A DNA stretch of 64,000 nt from Megalonaias nervosa (Eukaryota > Mollusca > Bivalvia > Unionida > Unionidae), in contig JAECUM010093619.1 of the NCBI GenBank assembly GCA_016617855.1, positions 1 to 64,000 on the forward strand. The letters run 5' to 3'. Shown piece by piece: positions 58,844-62,720 of the stretch. Numbering within the stretch: the stretch's first letter is position 1; every line of letters starts with the position of its first letter. The notes beneath the pieces are model-generated. The model made no database searches. It was not told where the DNA came from and was given only the letters and a program-made list of their open reading frames with translations. Both the position numbers and the translations under genes were made by a program.

Positions 58844-61395
58844 ACACACACGGGCACACACACATTTCATGCAGTAAGCACCGCTTTTTTTATTTTCTAC
58901 TGCATTTGGAGACAATCAACACAGTTATGATATTGGACATTATCTCCAGTGATTTGTCTACTTTTATGACCAAAACCAGATGTATCCATTGTGCTTATTT
59001 GTACATTTAATTTTGGAATCCTTACTTGTTCCCATTCATAATGATTATAATTAGAGGCTCATCAATACAGCCATATGTTTGCTGTTGGTACATCTAGGTT
59101 TGTCAGATGGTTTGAATTATTTACAACACCCATTGTTTGCATGTATTAGGAGATGGGTGTTTAACCAGAGATATAATTTCCCCAATAATGTAGTCACATT
59201 ATATGTTAATTTTGTGTTAGGTTCTTAAATTGCCCTCACTGGTTTGCAAACTTTCTGTGAAATTACCCTCATAACCAATAATTTTTCTTCAGGCATTACT
59301 TGCAAAGAGAGCAAACCCTCAACTTCTTACATCCTAGGAATTTACATGTGTATAAAAACATATATCTTTATAATAGGTGACTTTAGCTGTGCAGGTAATC
59401 TTTTGGATGAAATTCGTTTAGGAGTCTATGCATCAGCCAGATGTCTTTGTACATTCACTGTGATTGTTATTTTGATGGGACAATTGGTGTTAAGAATAAT
59501 GAAACCAGTCTGTTTTTAATTTCCAGGCCCCATCTTATCTCTTCTTAGTTTTCAGGCCCCTTTTTGGGCAGTGAACAGGGACATTATCATAAGATGGCTA
59601 CAATCTGTCATTCAAGCTACTGCCATCAGTACTGATATTTTGCACTACAAAGTACATGAATGGCTTGCACTAGTCCTACTTTTTCAGCCAAGGTACCTCT
59701 GGATACTACAGTCAAAATGGCTAGTTGGAGCAAAGACTCTGTCTTCTTGAAATATCATCAGATTTGTCATTCATTGGAAACCCATTTGAATCAGCCTTTC
59801 AACTCAGTGTTATTATATTTAGTACATCCATCTTCAGTTGAATTTGCACAGTGAATTCTCATGATTTATGATACAGAGTGAATTGCCTCTTTTTCCTTAC
59901 TATATTTCTGTCACAGGATACACTCTAAACATCTTGTGGGGGTCTTTAGGGTATGAAAGGTTCAGAACACTCTCAACATCTTGTGGGGTCTTGAGGGTGA
60001 AAAAGGTTGAGTGAAATTGGAAAATTAAGTGATATTTACCAAGTTGAAGTTTGATGATAATTTTTTTTAACTTGTAGTATCCTTAGGGATTACACACCCA
60101 CCCACCCTCCTTGTGTCTCATTTTATATTCTGTGACCTCTTTAAAGACTGACCAGACATGTGACCTATGCATCCTCTTGTGAGATCCTAAGGCTGCTGCA
60201 GGTTCAGTGAAATTATCATCGAACTTTAGCTTGGTAGGTATTGTTTAATATTCCAATTATAGCCTCCATGGCAGCCATCTTGAATCTTGTTATTGTTACT
60301 CCCCTAAAGCAAAAAGTCATATCAACATGAGGTTGTCACATGAAGACTTCTTGTGATGCCTTGTTGGTCTGAAATTAAAATGATGACAATCTGACACCCA
60401 GTATGACTACTCTGATGGCCTTGTGGTTAGATGTCTGCCTCAGATGTGGGAGGTCATGGGTTCGAACCCCAACCAAGTCATACCAAAGACTTTACAAAAT
60501 GGTAGTAACAGCTGCCTTGCTAGGTGCTCATCATTAAGAGGTTAATGTTAGAACTGGTTGGCCTGTTGTCAGGATAATGTGACTGGGTGGGACATCATGC
60601 TACATGTCTGCAGCATGATGCCTCAGTGCTAGACATCACTATAAACTGCCACTCCGCAGACGACAGAGTGATATGACTGAAAAATTGTTCATGCTACGTT
60701 AAAAAATCCAAATTACGCACACACTGACATCCAGTATGGCCAGCATAGTGGTCATATTGGAACTATTTAGAGTTTTTATGGTTTCTAGACGGTCCCAATG
60801 ATAATGATGCAAACTGACCCTCAAGATAGCCACCATGGTAATTCAGTCTAGATCGCTAGATCACATCTTGTTGTTAGCATAAAGCATAAGAAAATCTGGA
60901 TCACAACTGGACACTTCACATCTCATAATGATGCAGATTTTCTGATACTGTCAACTTGATGTAATCTGGCAATCAAGATTGCATTACTGTGATAATTATG
61001 GATATTGGTGAAGTTTTCTTGGTCCTGTGCAACAGTTTTCTGAGATAAAATCTGCCTCATTTTCAGACTTGCAAATGTTAAATGCTATGCCATGATTGTG
61101 AAAGGAGCATTTGTGTTTAGTGAAACACAAAGTCAATCTTAGTTGTAAAATCTCAGTTCATTCTCATATGTAGTTTTATCTTCTATGTATAATTGGTCTG
61201 ACAGTGGACGAATATATTGCTACATTTTTATTTTTAAAAAATACTGATTTCTTTTTCAGGTGTGGGAATAATTTTTGTGCTACACATCGGTATGCAGAGT
61301 CTCATGAATGTACCTTTGATTACAAAACAGAGGGTCGGAAACTATTGGAGCAAAATAATCCTGTTGTCAGTGCACCTAAACTTCCCAAGATCTAA
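403..61395 (+). CDS. ZFAND4: ZFAND4 orthologue, whole spliced gene (7 coding exons, 586 aa)
   Basis: Assembled from exons 403-505, 32555-32698, 39235-39424, 48435-48576, 51321-52214, 58603-58754 and 61260-61395. All introns are GT-AG, junction phases agree (1,1,2,0,0,2), and the total is 1761 nt including TAA. Residues 1-76 are a ubiquitin-like domain ending Arg-Gly-Gly. About 83-146 are the family block with GDQLNFF and DRGDGTLTPLS. About 147-525 are low complexity: acidic, then basic, then Ser/Lys-rich. 526-559 form an AN1 zinc finger (C526, C529, C541, C543, C548, H551, H557, C559). The tail ends APKLPKI. The UbL-first, AN1-last order and the tail are diagnostic of ZFAND4 (ANUBL1). The human protein, as I recall, is ~727 aa, so the middle is shorter here. 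The family's biochemical function is poorly defined; a role in ubiquitin-linked processes is inferred from the domains. Start: the ATG at 403 aligns with ubiquitin Met1 and is the first in-frame ATG in the open stretch from about 133. A further 5' exon adding an N-terminal extension, as in vertebrates, cannot be excluded. Confidence 0.93.
863..1185 (+). mobile_element. SINE-A copy 1 (tRNA-headed SINE)
   Basis: The head has pol III A-box-like TGGCCTGGTGG and B-box-like GTGGGTTC. It is followed by the family body (GCTGCCTC, TCAGCATTAAGAGGTTAG, ACTGGTTGGCCTGGTGTCAG) and a (CA)n-rich tail. Flanked by a 12-bp duplication with one mismatch: AAACAGATTTTG at 851-862 and AAACTGATTTTG at 1186-1197. Confidence 0.85.
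2029..2276 (-). mobile_element. SINE-B copy 1 (tRNA-headed SINE)
   Basis: Minus-strand copy. The head starts with GGGGCCCC at 2276 and the (CAA)n tail appears as TTG repeats near 2029-2037. The body matches the other SINE-B copies (TGTATAGCCTATC, GTTCTTTCC) but is more diverged. No clear duplication seen. Confidence 0.8.
2669..2961 (+). mobile_element. SINE-A copy 2
   Basis: Full head (TGGCCTAGTTG, GGTTTCGAACCC) and family body through AGCATTAAGAGGATAG to a short ACACAC tail. It has several small deletions compared with copy 1. No clear target duplication seen. Confidence 0.8.
5130..5265 (+). repeat. Two tandem ~71-bp units
   Basis: Two diverged copies containing AATTGA[CT]GCAC and TTTTGCTGATTAACACAAA, starting near 5130 and 5203. 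No function inferred. Confidence 0.65.
5521..5853 (+). pseudogene. hAT-superfamily transposase fragment
   Basis: An open stretch of about 110 codons includes AEEIDAIDILKNSAVQC and FVTAMADESTDISNNKCL, and ends at TAA after DDMKPSIRF. The DESTDIS motif followed by a hydrophobic strand is typical of the region around the first catalytic Asp of hAT transposases of the ZMYM/FAM200-like type. The DNA-binding part upstream and the rest of the RNase H-like fold downstream are missing or unreadable, so this is a dead remnant. I see no matching TIRs. Confidence 0.55.
6283..6868 (+). mobile_element. TTAA element copy 1 (586 bp, TIRs, non-autonomous)
   Basis: Starts CTCATTAACACCTGG and ends CCAGGGGTTAATGAG, which are inverted copies. 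It is flanked by TTAA at 6279-6282 and 6869-6872. No transposase frame; open frames on either strand lack domains. TTAA duplication is typical of piggyBac-like (and Kolobok-like) transposons, but the family is not proven. Confidence 0.85.
7681..7718. repeat. (TA)n then (TTTA)n microsatellite
   Basis: A short alternating TA run followed by five or so TTTA units. Confidence 0.9.
10105..10686 (+). mobile_element. TTAA element copy 2 (decayed)
   Basis: Same order of motifs as copy 1 (ACCCCTGGAGAT, ACACATTTTGGGGG, TTTTTGCAAAGGTTCACC, GCATAAATG). Ends are decayed: GTCATCGACCCCTGG on the left and ATTGAG on the right, with TTAA at 10101-10104 and TTGA at 10687-10690. Confidence 0.75.
11195..12660 (+). 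repeat. Monomer array 1 ('head, ~130-150 bp units, tail')
   Basis: Degenerate repeats of a unit around GGTCCTAAATGAAAATGG, GACATCCA.TATGGC, GCAGCCATCTTGAAAATC and a [TC]TTTTCACCAAAAGACTT segment. The head includes AAACTACTTGGAAGATTACC; the tail includes GAAGAATATCAGAGATGG. The same head and tail recur around other arrays (17519-18760, 54950-56660). The layout recalls bivalve 'pearl'/Helentron-type non-autonomous elements. Confidence 0.7.
12096..12323 (+). repeat. 76-bp near-perfect triplication within array 1
   Basis: Three head-to-tail copies starting at 12096, 12172 and 12248, beginning ATCAGTGTGGAG. They are almost identical (one A/G difference seen in the last), far less diverged than the surrounding units, so the triplication is recent. 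Confidence 0.92.
12996..13170 (+). repeat. Monomer fragment
   Basis: Contains TTCATCCCTCATTAAAATAG, TATGGCTGTCATAGTGG and the array tail motif AATATCAGAGATGGTTT. It is a diverged partial unit of the array family. Confidence 0.55.
14600..15290 (+). repeat. Diverged dispersed repeat interrupted by a SINE-A
   Basis: Contains CATAACTTTGTAATAGCAGG, ATGAAACTTTG, TATGTATCATGACTGG and CAAGGTCA units, with a second similar half after the SINE at 14853-15073. I recall similar 'caaggtcacattaa' repeats from bivalve genomes. Boundaries are uncertain. Confidence 0.45.
14853..15073 (+). mobile_element. SINE-A copy 3, 5'-truncated, perfect duplication
   Basis: Begins inside the tRNA-like head (CGGATGCAGG, then GTGGGTTCGAACCCC) and runs to an ACACACA tail. 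ATGAAACTTTAGCC occurs at 14839-14852 and again at 15074-15087, a perfect 14-bp duplication. The truncation therefore happened at insertion and not later. Confidence 0.9.
15484..16135 (+). repeat. Monomer array fragment split by a SINE-A
   Basis: Array-type motifs (CTCAGTATGGCCACTGTGAT, ATCTTGAAATATTATTATC, then TACCTAGTTGGTCCTAAATG after the SINE) and the tail TGAAGAATGAGATATAC. The SINE-A at 15610-15832 lies between two parts of one monomer. Confidence 0.6.
15610..15832 (+). mobile_element. SINE-A copy 4, nested, 3'-shortened
   Basis: Head ACTTTGGTGGCCTAGTGG and GGTTCAAAGCCC, body to CTACATGTCTGCAGCATAAAC, and then monomer sequence resumes. It lacks the usual (CA)n tail. Confidence 0.8.
17519..18760 (+). 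repeat. Monomer array 2 (most complete copy)
   Basis: Head: ATAGACTAGAAGAGCTTATG through ACTACTTGGAGGACTGCC. About six units follow, with TCTTGAAAATC-type motifs near 17892, 18030, 18160, 18292 and 18408 (spacing about 115-140 bp). Tail: GAAGAATATCAG to CAGTAGAGCATTAGTCACTT. The tail carries a small perfect palindrome at 18714-18730 (8-bp arms, 1-base loop), as 3'-terminal hairpins of Helitron-like elements do. Confidence 0.7.
18813..19058 (-). mobile_element. SINE-B copy 2
   Basis: Minus-strand full copy with head GGGGCCCC at 19058 and (CAA)n tail at 18813-18823. Flanked by a 12-bp duplication with one mismatch: AGTTTCATTTTG at 18801-18812 and AGTTTCGTTTTG at 19059-19070. Confidence 0.9.
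21269..21530 (+). mobile_element. SINE-B copy 3, perfect 16-bp duplication
   Basis: Head GCCCCGAGTGGCCGAGTGG (A box) and GGGTTCGAGTC (B box), shaped like a class II tRNA (Leu/Ser-like) with a long variable region. Body GAGAAAGCTTGCCAGTAG to TAGCCTATCGTGTGCTG, then an (ACA)n tail. CCAACCATATAGGGGG is present at 21253-21268 and 21531-21546 without mismatch, which marks a young insertion. Confidence 0.95.
22712..22934. mobile_element. pogo/Tigger-like MITE (223 bp)
   Basis: TIRs CAGTAGAACTTTGATTATCC and GGATAATTGAAGTTCTACTG, flanked by TA at 22710-22711 and 22935-22936. CAGTAGAAC...TTATCC ends with TA duplication are characteristic of pogo/Tigger Tc1-mariner elements. Too short for a transposase. 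Confidence 0.88.
23031..23164 (+). repeat. Tandem repeat, four units of 35-36 bp
   Basis: Units start at 23031, 23067, 23102 and 23138 with GTGTTTTGGCTT-like starts and AATTCCAAACTG-like ends. Confidence 0.85.
23995..24062. repeat. (TA)34 microsatellite
   Basis: 68 bases of uninterrupted alternating T and A. Confidence 0.98.
25770..26648 (-). mobile_element. SINE-A copy 5, split by a TTAA element
   Basis: Minus-strand SINE-A. Its head (GGAGCAGTC end) lies at 26516-26648 and its body at 25770-25911, with the TTAA element at 25912-26515 between. A C13-15 run near 25844-25858 sits inside the body. Removing the insert and one TTAA restores the family sequence across the junction. Confidence 0.9.
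25912..26515 (-). mobile_element. TTAA element copy 3 (604 bp), nested in SINE-A
   Basis: Starts CTCATTAACCCCTGG and ends CCAGGGGTTAATGAG. TTAA flanks it at 25908-25911 and 26516-26519. Reverse orientation relative to copy 1, with the same inner motifs (GCAAAAAGTAGGATAA, CAGACCGGTCTG). It interrupts a SINE-A whose intact relatives carry a single TTAA here. Confidence 0.92.
27711..27860. mobile_element. hAT-like MITE (~150 bp)
   Basis: TIRs GTGGTTCCCAACCTCTGG and GGTTGGGAACCAC. 8-bp flanks TTTTAGAT (27702-27709) and TTCTAGAT (27861-27868) differ at one base. GTGGTTCCCAACC-type termini with 8-bp duplications are typical of hAT/Charlie-like MITEs. The left border is uncertain by one or two bases. 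Confidence 0.75.
28302..28407. repeat. Fold-back element with ~38-bp arms
   Basis: Left arm 28302-28338 (GAGGAATGCCAAAGTTGGTT) pairs with right arm 28370-28407 (AACCGACTTTGGCATTCTTC) with a few mismatches and a ~31-base loop. It may be a small MITE; no duplication identified. Confidence 0.75.
29663..29698. repeat. (TA)18 microsatellite
   Basis: 36 bases of alternating T and A. Confidence 0.97.
30108..31342 (+). repeat. 31-bp minisatellite, about 40 units
   Basis: The unit has the core GATTCAGAATGGTCATCA followed by [AG][TA]GGTTAGACTAT. Shorter 28-30 bp variants lack TAT or one G. Variants (CAATGG, CAGTGG, CAACGG, GGTTATC) occur in blocks, suggesting segmental duplication inside the array. 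Flanks read as acidic open stretches (DEDPDSCSDYDSEW before, LDYDAKPIDELG after), so it may have grown from an old coding remnant, but the 31-base period breaks the frame. Confidence 0.96.
32105..32295 (+). repeat. Diverged 'TTTTAGCTCA' dispersed repeat
   Basis: Begins TTTTAGCTCATGTGACC, then AAGTGACC, a TCATCCATCAT segment and CAAAACTAGGCAGAAAATG. The order of motifs resembles a very common bivalve repeat family as I remember it. Strongly diverged; it ends about 260 bp before exon 2. Confidence 0.45.
32555..32698 (+). CDS. ZFAND4: ZFAND4 coding exon 2: C-terminal half of ubiquitin-like domain
   Basis: Acceptor TTTTCAG precedes 32555 and donor A|GTAAGT follows 32698 (phase 1 at both ends). 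It completes Gly35 and encodes to Arg82. It contains LIWNSMELED and LVLAMRGGPIN. Ile44 and Val70 of the ubiquitin hydrophobic patch are kept, together with Tyr59. Lys48 and Lys63 are replaced by Met and Glu. Gly75-Gly76 fall exactly at the ubiquitin C-terminal positions, but the protein runs on, so the pair is internal. It sits 32 kb from exon 1. Confidence 0.95.
34142..34274. repeat. Fold-back element with ~55-60 bp arms
   Basis: Left arm 34142-34202 (ATATATTTCATCCTGTGGTA) pairs with right arm 34220-34274 (TACCACATGATGAAATATAT) around a ~17-base loop, with mismatches and a small bulge. It is probably a MITE. Confidence 0.75.
34570..34822 (+). mobile_element. SINE-B copy 4, perfect 12-bp duplication
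   Basis: Full head, body and (CAA)n tail. CATGCATTTTGG is present at 34558-34569 and 34823-34834. Confidence 0.94.
34912..35453 (+). mobile_element. TTAA element copy 4 (decayed)
   Basis: Contains CAACCCCTGGAGATAC, TTACTTCTGAATGCATC, GGACCCAAGATTTT and the right end GGGGTTAATGAG with TTAA at 35454-35457. The left terminus is eroded. Confidence 0.75.
36245..36566 (+). repeat. Tandem repeat, four units of ~76 bp
   Basis: GGCAAAGAAAACAA-type starts recur near 36275, 36354, 36431 and 36507, each followed by CTTCTGTTGTGCTAGGTTAT- and TTTGCACATGAAATTA-like segments. 75-80 % alike by eye. Confidence 0.85.
36985..37330 (+). repeat. Monomer array fragment
   Basis: About two units of the array family plus its tail: TCCAATATGGCTGCC, GACATGGGGTTTTCACC, TGAAGAATATCAGAAATT. 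Confidence 0.6.
37455..37526 (+). repeat. 27-bp tandem repeat, 2.6 units
   Basis: Units GGTATGGATCTGGTTTTATT plus GCAGCTT start at 37455, 37482 and 37509; the copies are identical over their full units. Confidence 0.93.
38051..38308 (+). mobile_element. SINE-B copy 5, perfect 13-bp duplication
   Basis: Full copy from AGGGGCCCCGAGTGGCC to the (CAA)n tail. ACATTCCAGTCTA is present at 38038-38050 and 38309-38321. Confidence 0.94.
39235..39424 (+). CDS. ZFAND4: ZFAND4 coding exon 3: conserved family block
   Basis: Acceptor GTTTCAG precedes 39235 and donor AG|GTAAAT follows 39424 (enters phase 1, leaves phase 2). It encodes Ile83 (split) to about residue 146, including PMEDPQLREMAEYVEANRD, REGDQLNFFRVVDRGDG and TLTPLSES. 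This block directly follows the UbL domain in vertebrate ZFAND4 and is its best-conserved segment outside the two named domains. I know no assigned biochemical role for it. Confidence 0.95.
39860..40616 (+). repeat. Diverged ~300-bp tandem array, left part
   Basis: Units with ATTTTACTGGCTTAG, CATGAAACTTGACAAGG, ACACTCTCATCACAAAGTTA and GATGATTGTATGCATC. The same order resumes at 45236-46140, after a 4.6-kb block, and a MITE sits inside this left part. Confidence 0.6.
39971..40291. mobile_element. Mutator-like MITE (321 bp, 30-bp TIRs)
   Basis: Left TIR 39971-40000 starts CAATCTGATTAAAATCGGAT. Right TIR 40262-40291 is its inverted copy with one mismatch. 10-bp flanks TAGCACCTGT (39961-39970) and TAGCACGTGT (40292-40301) differ at one base. 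A 9-10 bp duplication with long TIRs fits Mutator-like elements. Confidence 0.88.
40617..40642. repeat. (TA)13 microsatellite
   Basis: 26 bases of alternating T and A. It marks the left edge of the 4.6-kb block that splits the tandem array. Confidence 0.95.
40695..40731. repeat. Perfect 37-bp palindrome
   Basis: Two 18-base arms (CAATTTGATATACCAATA and its exact reverse complement) separated by one C. Too regular for chance; possibly the trace of a transposon end or a structured regulatory site. Confidence 0.95.
41276..41359. repeat. (CT)~42 microsatellite
   Basis: About 84 bases of uninterrupted CT, a pure polypyrimidine tract in the sense strand of the intron. Confidence 0.97.
41528..41577. 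repeat. (GA)25 microsatellite
   Basis: About 50 bases of GA, preceded at 41478-41505 by a GA/GACA stretch. It is complementary to the (CT) tract ~170 bp upstream. Confidence 0.97.
42044..42172. repeat. Long hairpin, ~57-60 bp arms, 12-base loop
   Basis: Left arm 42044-42103 and right arm 42116-42172 pair perfectly over two blocks (26 bp beginning GTATGTACGCTGTATCAATG, and 27 bp ending TTAAAAGGAAAC), broken by one small internal loop (CACTCGT against GAGA-type bases). The loop contains AAGCTT. Confidence 0.95.
42186..42219. repeat. (TA)17 microsatellite
   Basis: 34 bases of alternating TA at the left edge of the TA-bounded element. Confidence 0.96.
42220..45134. mobile_element. Possible ~2.9-kb TA-bounded DNA element
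   Basis: The left end CATATATACTCGCGTATAAGC and the right end GGCTTATACATGAATATA are imperfect inverted copies, both abutting (TA)n. Related subterminal motifs GTCGGCTTATCCGCGGG (42283) and GTCGGCTTACACGCGGG (45047) lie near each end. CpG is richer than in the flanks. No transposase frame recognised; the family is not assigned. It contains the 1.15-kb element 43207-44360. Confidence 0.55.
43207..44360. mobile_element. 1.15-kb DNA element with perfect 8-bp duplication
   Basis: Starts CATACCTGTCAACTTTTC and ends GAGAGTTGACAGGTATG: 13-bp perfect TIRs. GTGTAAGG is at 43199-43206 and 44361-44368. Eight-base duplications point to hAT (less likely Merlin or P). No transposase frame. Inside the ends, gggag-ttttt-type motifs recur. 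Nested in the TA-bounded element. Confidence 0.88.
45135..45230. repeat. (TA)36 followed by (CA)11 microsatellite
   Basis: (TA)n at 45135-45206, then AA, then (AC)n to 45230. It marks the right edge of the block. Confidence 0.97.
45236..46140 (+). repeat. Diverged ~300-bp tandem array, right part
   Basis: Motifs as in 39860-40616: ATAATTGTATGCATCTG, TACACCCTCATCACAAAGTA, GACCTGCATTTTTAGC, and TAGTACCAGAG after the SINE-B at 45776-46026. Confidence 0.6.
45776..46026 (+). mobile_element. SINE-B copy 6
   Basis: Begins after a run of 13 G (45764-45776), GGCCTGAGTGGCCTAGTG, with body and (CAA)n tail. The head has a 9-bp-scale deletion near the variable arm. Only CATTTC is shared by the flanks, so the duplication is short or decayed. 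Confidence 0.88.
46195..46457 (+). mobile_element. SINE-A copy 6, internal deletion
   Basis: Head CAGTGGCCTTAGTGGTTAG and GTCATGGGTTC joins directly to AGCATTAAGAGGTTAGTG, missing about 70 bases. It ends in an AT-rich tail. CTCAGAAGG flanks it at 46186-46194 and 46458-46466. Confidence 0.85.
48435..48576 (+). CDS. ZFAND4: ZFAND4 coding exon 4: acidic run and charged helix
   Basis: Acceptor CTATTTCAG precedes 48435 and donor AAG|GTAGGC follows 48576 (phase 2 in, phase 0 out). It encodes SGASMYNFND, then six Glu, then a Lys/Glu-rich probable helix ending KMEKINISKK (to residue 193). Vertebrate ZFAND4 has a matching SGGSMYN, acidic cluster and LSKK segment, which supports the exon and its frame. 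Joined directly to exon 3 it lacks a short basic segment that I recall in the vertebrate protein just before SGGSMYN. Either the segment is absent in this lineage or a small phase 2-2 exon in 39425-48434 was missed. Confidence 0.88.
48577..51320 (+). other. ZFAND4 intron 4 (2.7 kb), no recognisable feature
   Basis: GTAGGC at 48577 to TTGCAG at 51320. AT-rich; short C-run near 49100 and a (CA)n stretch after it. No element with clear termini and no supportable open frame. Confidence 0.8.
51321..52214 (+). CDS. ZFAND4: ZFAND4 coding exon 5: long low-complexity middle region
   Basis: Acceptor TAATTGCAG precedes 51321 (phase 0). It encodes residues 194-491: a basic PRRKPHPP start (vertebrates have a similar KPHPP), then a Ser/Glu/Lys-rich probably disordered stretch. 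Two copies of a 25-residue motif lie at 370-387 and 395-414 (pattern SL-x-x-L-R-[DE]-S-L, then P-x-N-S-S-K). The open frame runs to 52319, so the end is set by the donor. I chose ATG|GTGAGT at 52214 because it is a strong consensus and its phase 0 fits exon 6. The alternative CAG|GTATGG at 52285 leaves phase 2 and does not join the exon 6 acceptor at 58602 in frame. The start and frame are secure; the 3' end is less so. Confidence 0.85.
52322..53991. mobile_element. pogo/Tc1-mariner-like element (1.67 kb), non-autonomous
   Basis: Left end AGTAGTCCCCCTCTTATAC (from 52323) and right end AAGAGGGGGACTACT are inverted copies. TA at 52320-52321 and 53992-53993. The second element of GGCCAC / GTGGCC also recurs near each end. 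Internal direct repeats occur (CACATGATT...GTCTGGTACCCT near 52986 and 53208). No transposase frame seen. Confidence 0.85.
54950..56660 (+). repeat. Monomer array 3
   Basis: Head ATAGACCAGAAGAGCTTATG, as in array 2. Units occur to about 55400 and again from 55860, including a 43-base exact direct repeat starting CTTTTATTATGTCTCCTTGG at 55860 and 55904. Tail: CTGAAGATTGTCAGATATGG to CATTCAGATGATTCTTGTTC. The stretch 55410-55860 between is not recognisable. Confidence 0.65.
58603..58754 (+). CDS. ZFAND4: ZFAND4 coding exon 6: first half of AN1 zinc finger
   Basis: Acceptor GTTCTGCAG precedes 58603 and donor AG|GTAAAC follows 58754 (phase 0 in, phase 2 out). It encodes residues 492-541 plus two bases of Arg542: RLPPVKSKKKAAK and then CFVCGKKTGLASSYQC, which supplies AN1 ligands C526, C529 and C541. 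The LPPVK and GKKTGLASSY strings match vertebrate ZFAND4 closely. An alternative acceptor at 58610 would give phase 2 and pair with the 52285 donor. It is weaker but should be kept in mind. Confidence 0.93.
58801..58860. repeat. (CT)14(CA)n microsatellite next to exon 6
   Basis: CT at 58801-58828 and CA-rich to about 58860, starting 46 bp after the exon 6 donor. Confidence 0.96.
59922..60005 (+). repeat. ~50-bp direct duplication
   Basis: ACACTCTAAACATCTTGTGG and ACACTCTCAACATCTTGTGG start near 59922 and 59968, each followed by GGTCTT.AGGGT. Confidence 0.8.
60230..60870 (+). repeat. Monomer fragments around SINE-A copy 7
   Basis: GCCTCCATGGCAGCCATCTT, AAAGTCATATCAACATGAGG and GACATCCAGTATGGCCAGC belong to the array family. 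The SINE-A at 60406-60723 lies inside. Confidence 0.6.
60406..60723 (+). mobile_element. SINE-A copy 7, full-length
   Basis: Full head (GATGGCCTTGTGG, GGGTTCGAACCCC), body and GCACACAC tail. Flanked by CTGACACCCAGTATG (60391-60405) and CTGACATCCAGTATG (60724-60738), a 15-bp duplication with one mismatch. Confidence 0.93.
61260..61395 (+). CDS. ZFAND4: ZFAND4 coding exon 7: second half of AN1 zinc finger and C-terminus
   Basis: Acceptor TTTTTCAG precedes 61260 (phase 2) and the stop TAA is at 61393-61395. It supplies the AN1 ligands C543, C548, H551, H557 and C559 in CGNNFCATHRYAESHEC, then FDYKTEGRKLL and the tail NPVVSAPKLPKI. This tail is nearly identical to that of vertebrate ZFAND4 and fixes both identity and terminus. 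Confidence 0.96.
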
Positions 61396-62720
61396 AAACT
61401 GGCCAGAGGAATAGAAAACGTATCATATACACTGTTAAACATGTCAGCAAGCTTCTATTCAACAATCAGAAAAGTCACAAAATTGTGAGCTTTTGAATTA
61501 ATCATGATTAGCAGTCATTAGGTTTTTATTTACTTGAACCACTGTTGTTAAGTAAATTAATTAGGGTTCATCTTGCAGCAGATGAAGGCATTAAGAGTTT
61601 TTTTCTAATTAAAGGTTGACTTGTTGGTGAAAAATATAATCAGTTTAAAAGCAGTTAGGAGTGTGATGCTTTAATTTAGATTGGACACTGCCAGATGAGC
61701 TGAAATAGAGTTCTGGTATTTTGAGGAAATATTTCATGCATCAGTGTATCCCTGGATATGAATTTTGTGACATGCACAATTAAATGTTAAAAATCTAACT
61801 TACTCTTCAACCTGTACAACAGATATAAATTTAATTTGCAAGTGTTCATATACTGACTATCCCAGTTTAAAACTGTTATTTTGAAATAATCAAGGGTATG
61901 CACTTGATTCATCCAAAACATAATCAAATTTTTTAGTCTACTCATTATTGTATGTATTCAGATTTACTGAAGACTCATTCAAAGTGGATTTGGTTGGATT
62001 TTATGTACATACTTTTAAATTTGACACTTATAAAAGAATATTTAAATTTGATGCCAGCAGTCTTTTTTTCATTGTATACAATTGTGTAAATGACCTGTGT
62101 CAACTCTTTGCTACAATGACACTGCCTGAAATTTGCTGACCAGGTGTTGCACTTGATTGTACATAGACTAATTATCATGCAAGACTTCGGATCTCCCTGT
62201 TGCTTCCAGATGCAACCAGGTGTGCACAGCAAATCATATATTTGCATTGTTAATCAGAGGGTTGATATAATCATATTGTAACAAGGTAGTGTTATTTTTT
62301 AAGATTTTTTATGGAAATTGTATGAGAAAAAAATAAACACCATTATTGGTATGATGGTTTGAGTAAAGTTGCCAGGATACATTTGTACAGTGATGCATCT
62401 GCTACTGCATATGATCCTGGTCATTAAAAATAGAACAAGAAAAGAAAAACATATTTTTCTCAAAAAATGCCCAAGTTGATATAGTGGCAAACTTTATATA
62501 ACAATAAAATTGCTTACCACCAAGTTGGTTGTTTTAATGAGGATTAACTGTATACATGAAATATCATCTTTGAAAGATTGCATTTCTAAATTTAAACACA
62601 AAAAAATGCTTGTGCATGTATTCACTTGTTTTAGCTTATCGTTGTAACTTTGAAAATAAATTTTTTGTATTTACTACCTGTATTGTTGACTAAAATATCT
62701 AAAAGTACTCCAGGTCAGTG
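61396..62720 (+). other. ZFAND4 3' UTR with candidate poly(A) signals
   Basis: Follows the stop codon. AATAAA hexamers lie at 62332-62337, 62503-62508 and 62655-62660. The second and third are followed within 20-35 bases by GT/T-rich sequence, as cleavage sites usually are, so a 3' UTR of roughly 1.1-1.3 kb is likely. The choice among them is inference. Confidence 0.55.
62503..62508 (+). promoter_or_regulatory. Candidate ZFAND4 poly(A) signal
   Basis: AATAAA with a GTTGGTTGTTTT stretch about 18 bases downstream. 1.1 kb after the stop codon. Alternatives at 62332 and 62655. Confidence 0.5.

Larger units (their letters stand above)
58755..61259 (+). other. ZFAND4 intron 6 (2.5 kb)
   Basis: GTAAAC at 58755 to TTTCAG at 61259. 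It splits the AN1 finger inside Arg542. It holds a (CT)n(CA)n tract 46 bp after the donor, a short direct duplication around 59922-60005, a SINE-A copy and flanking monomer fragments. Confidence 0.88.
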
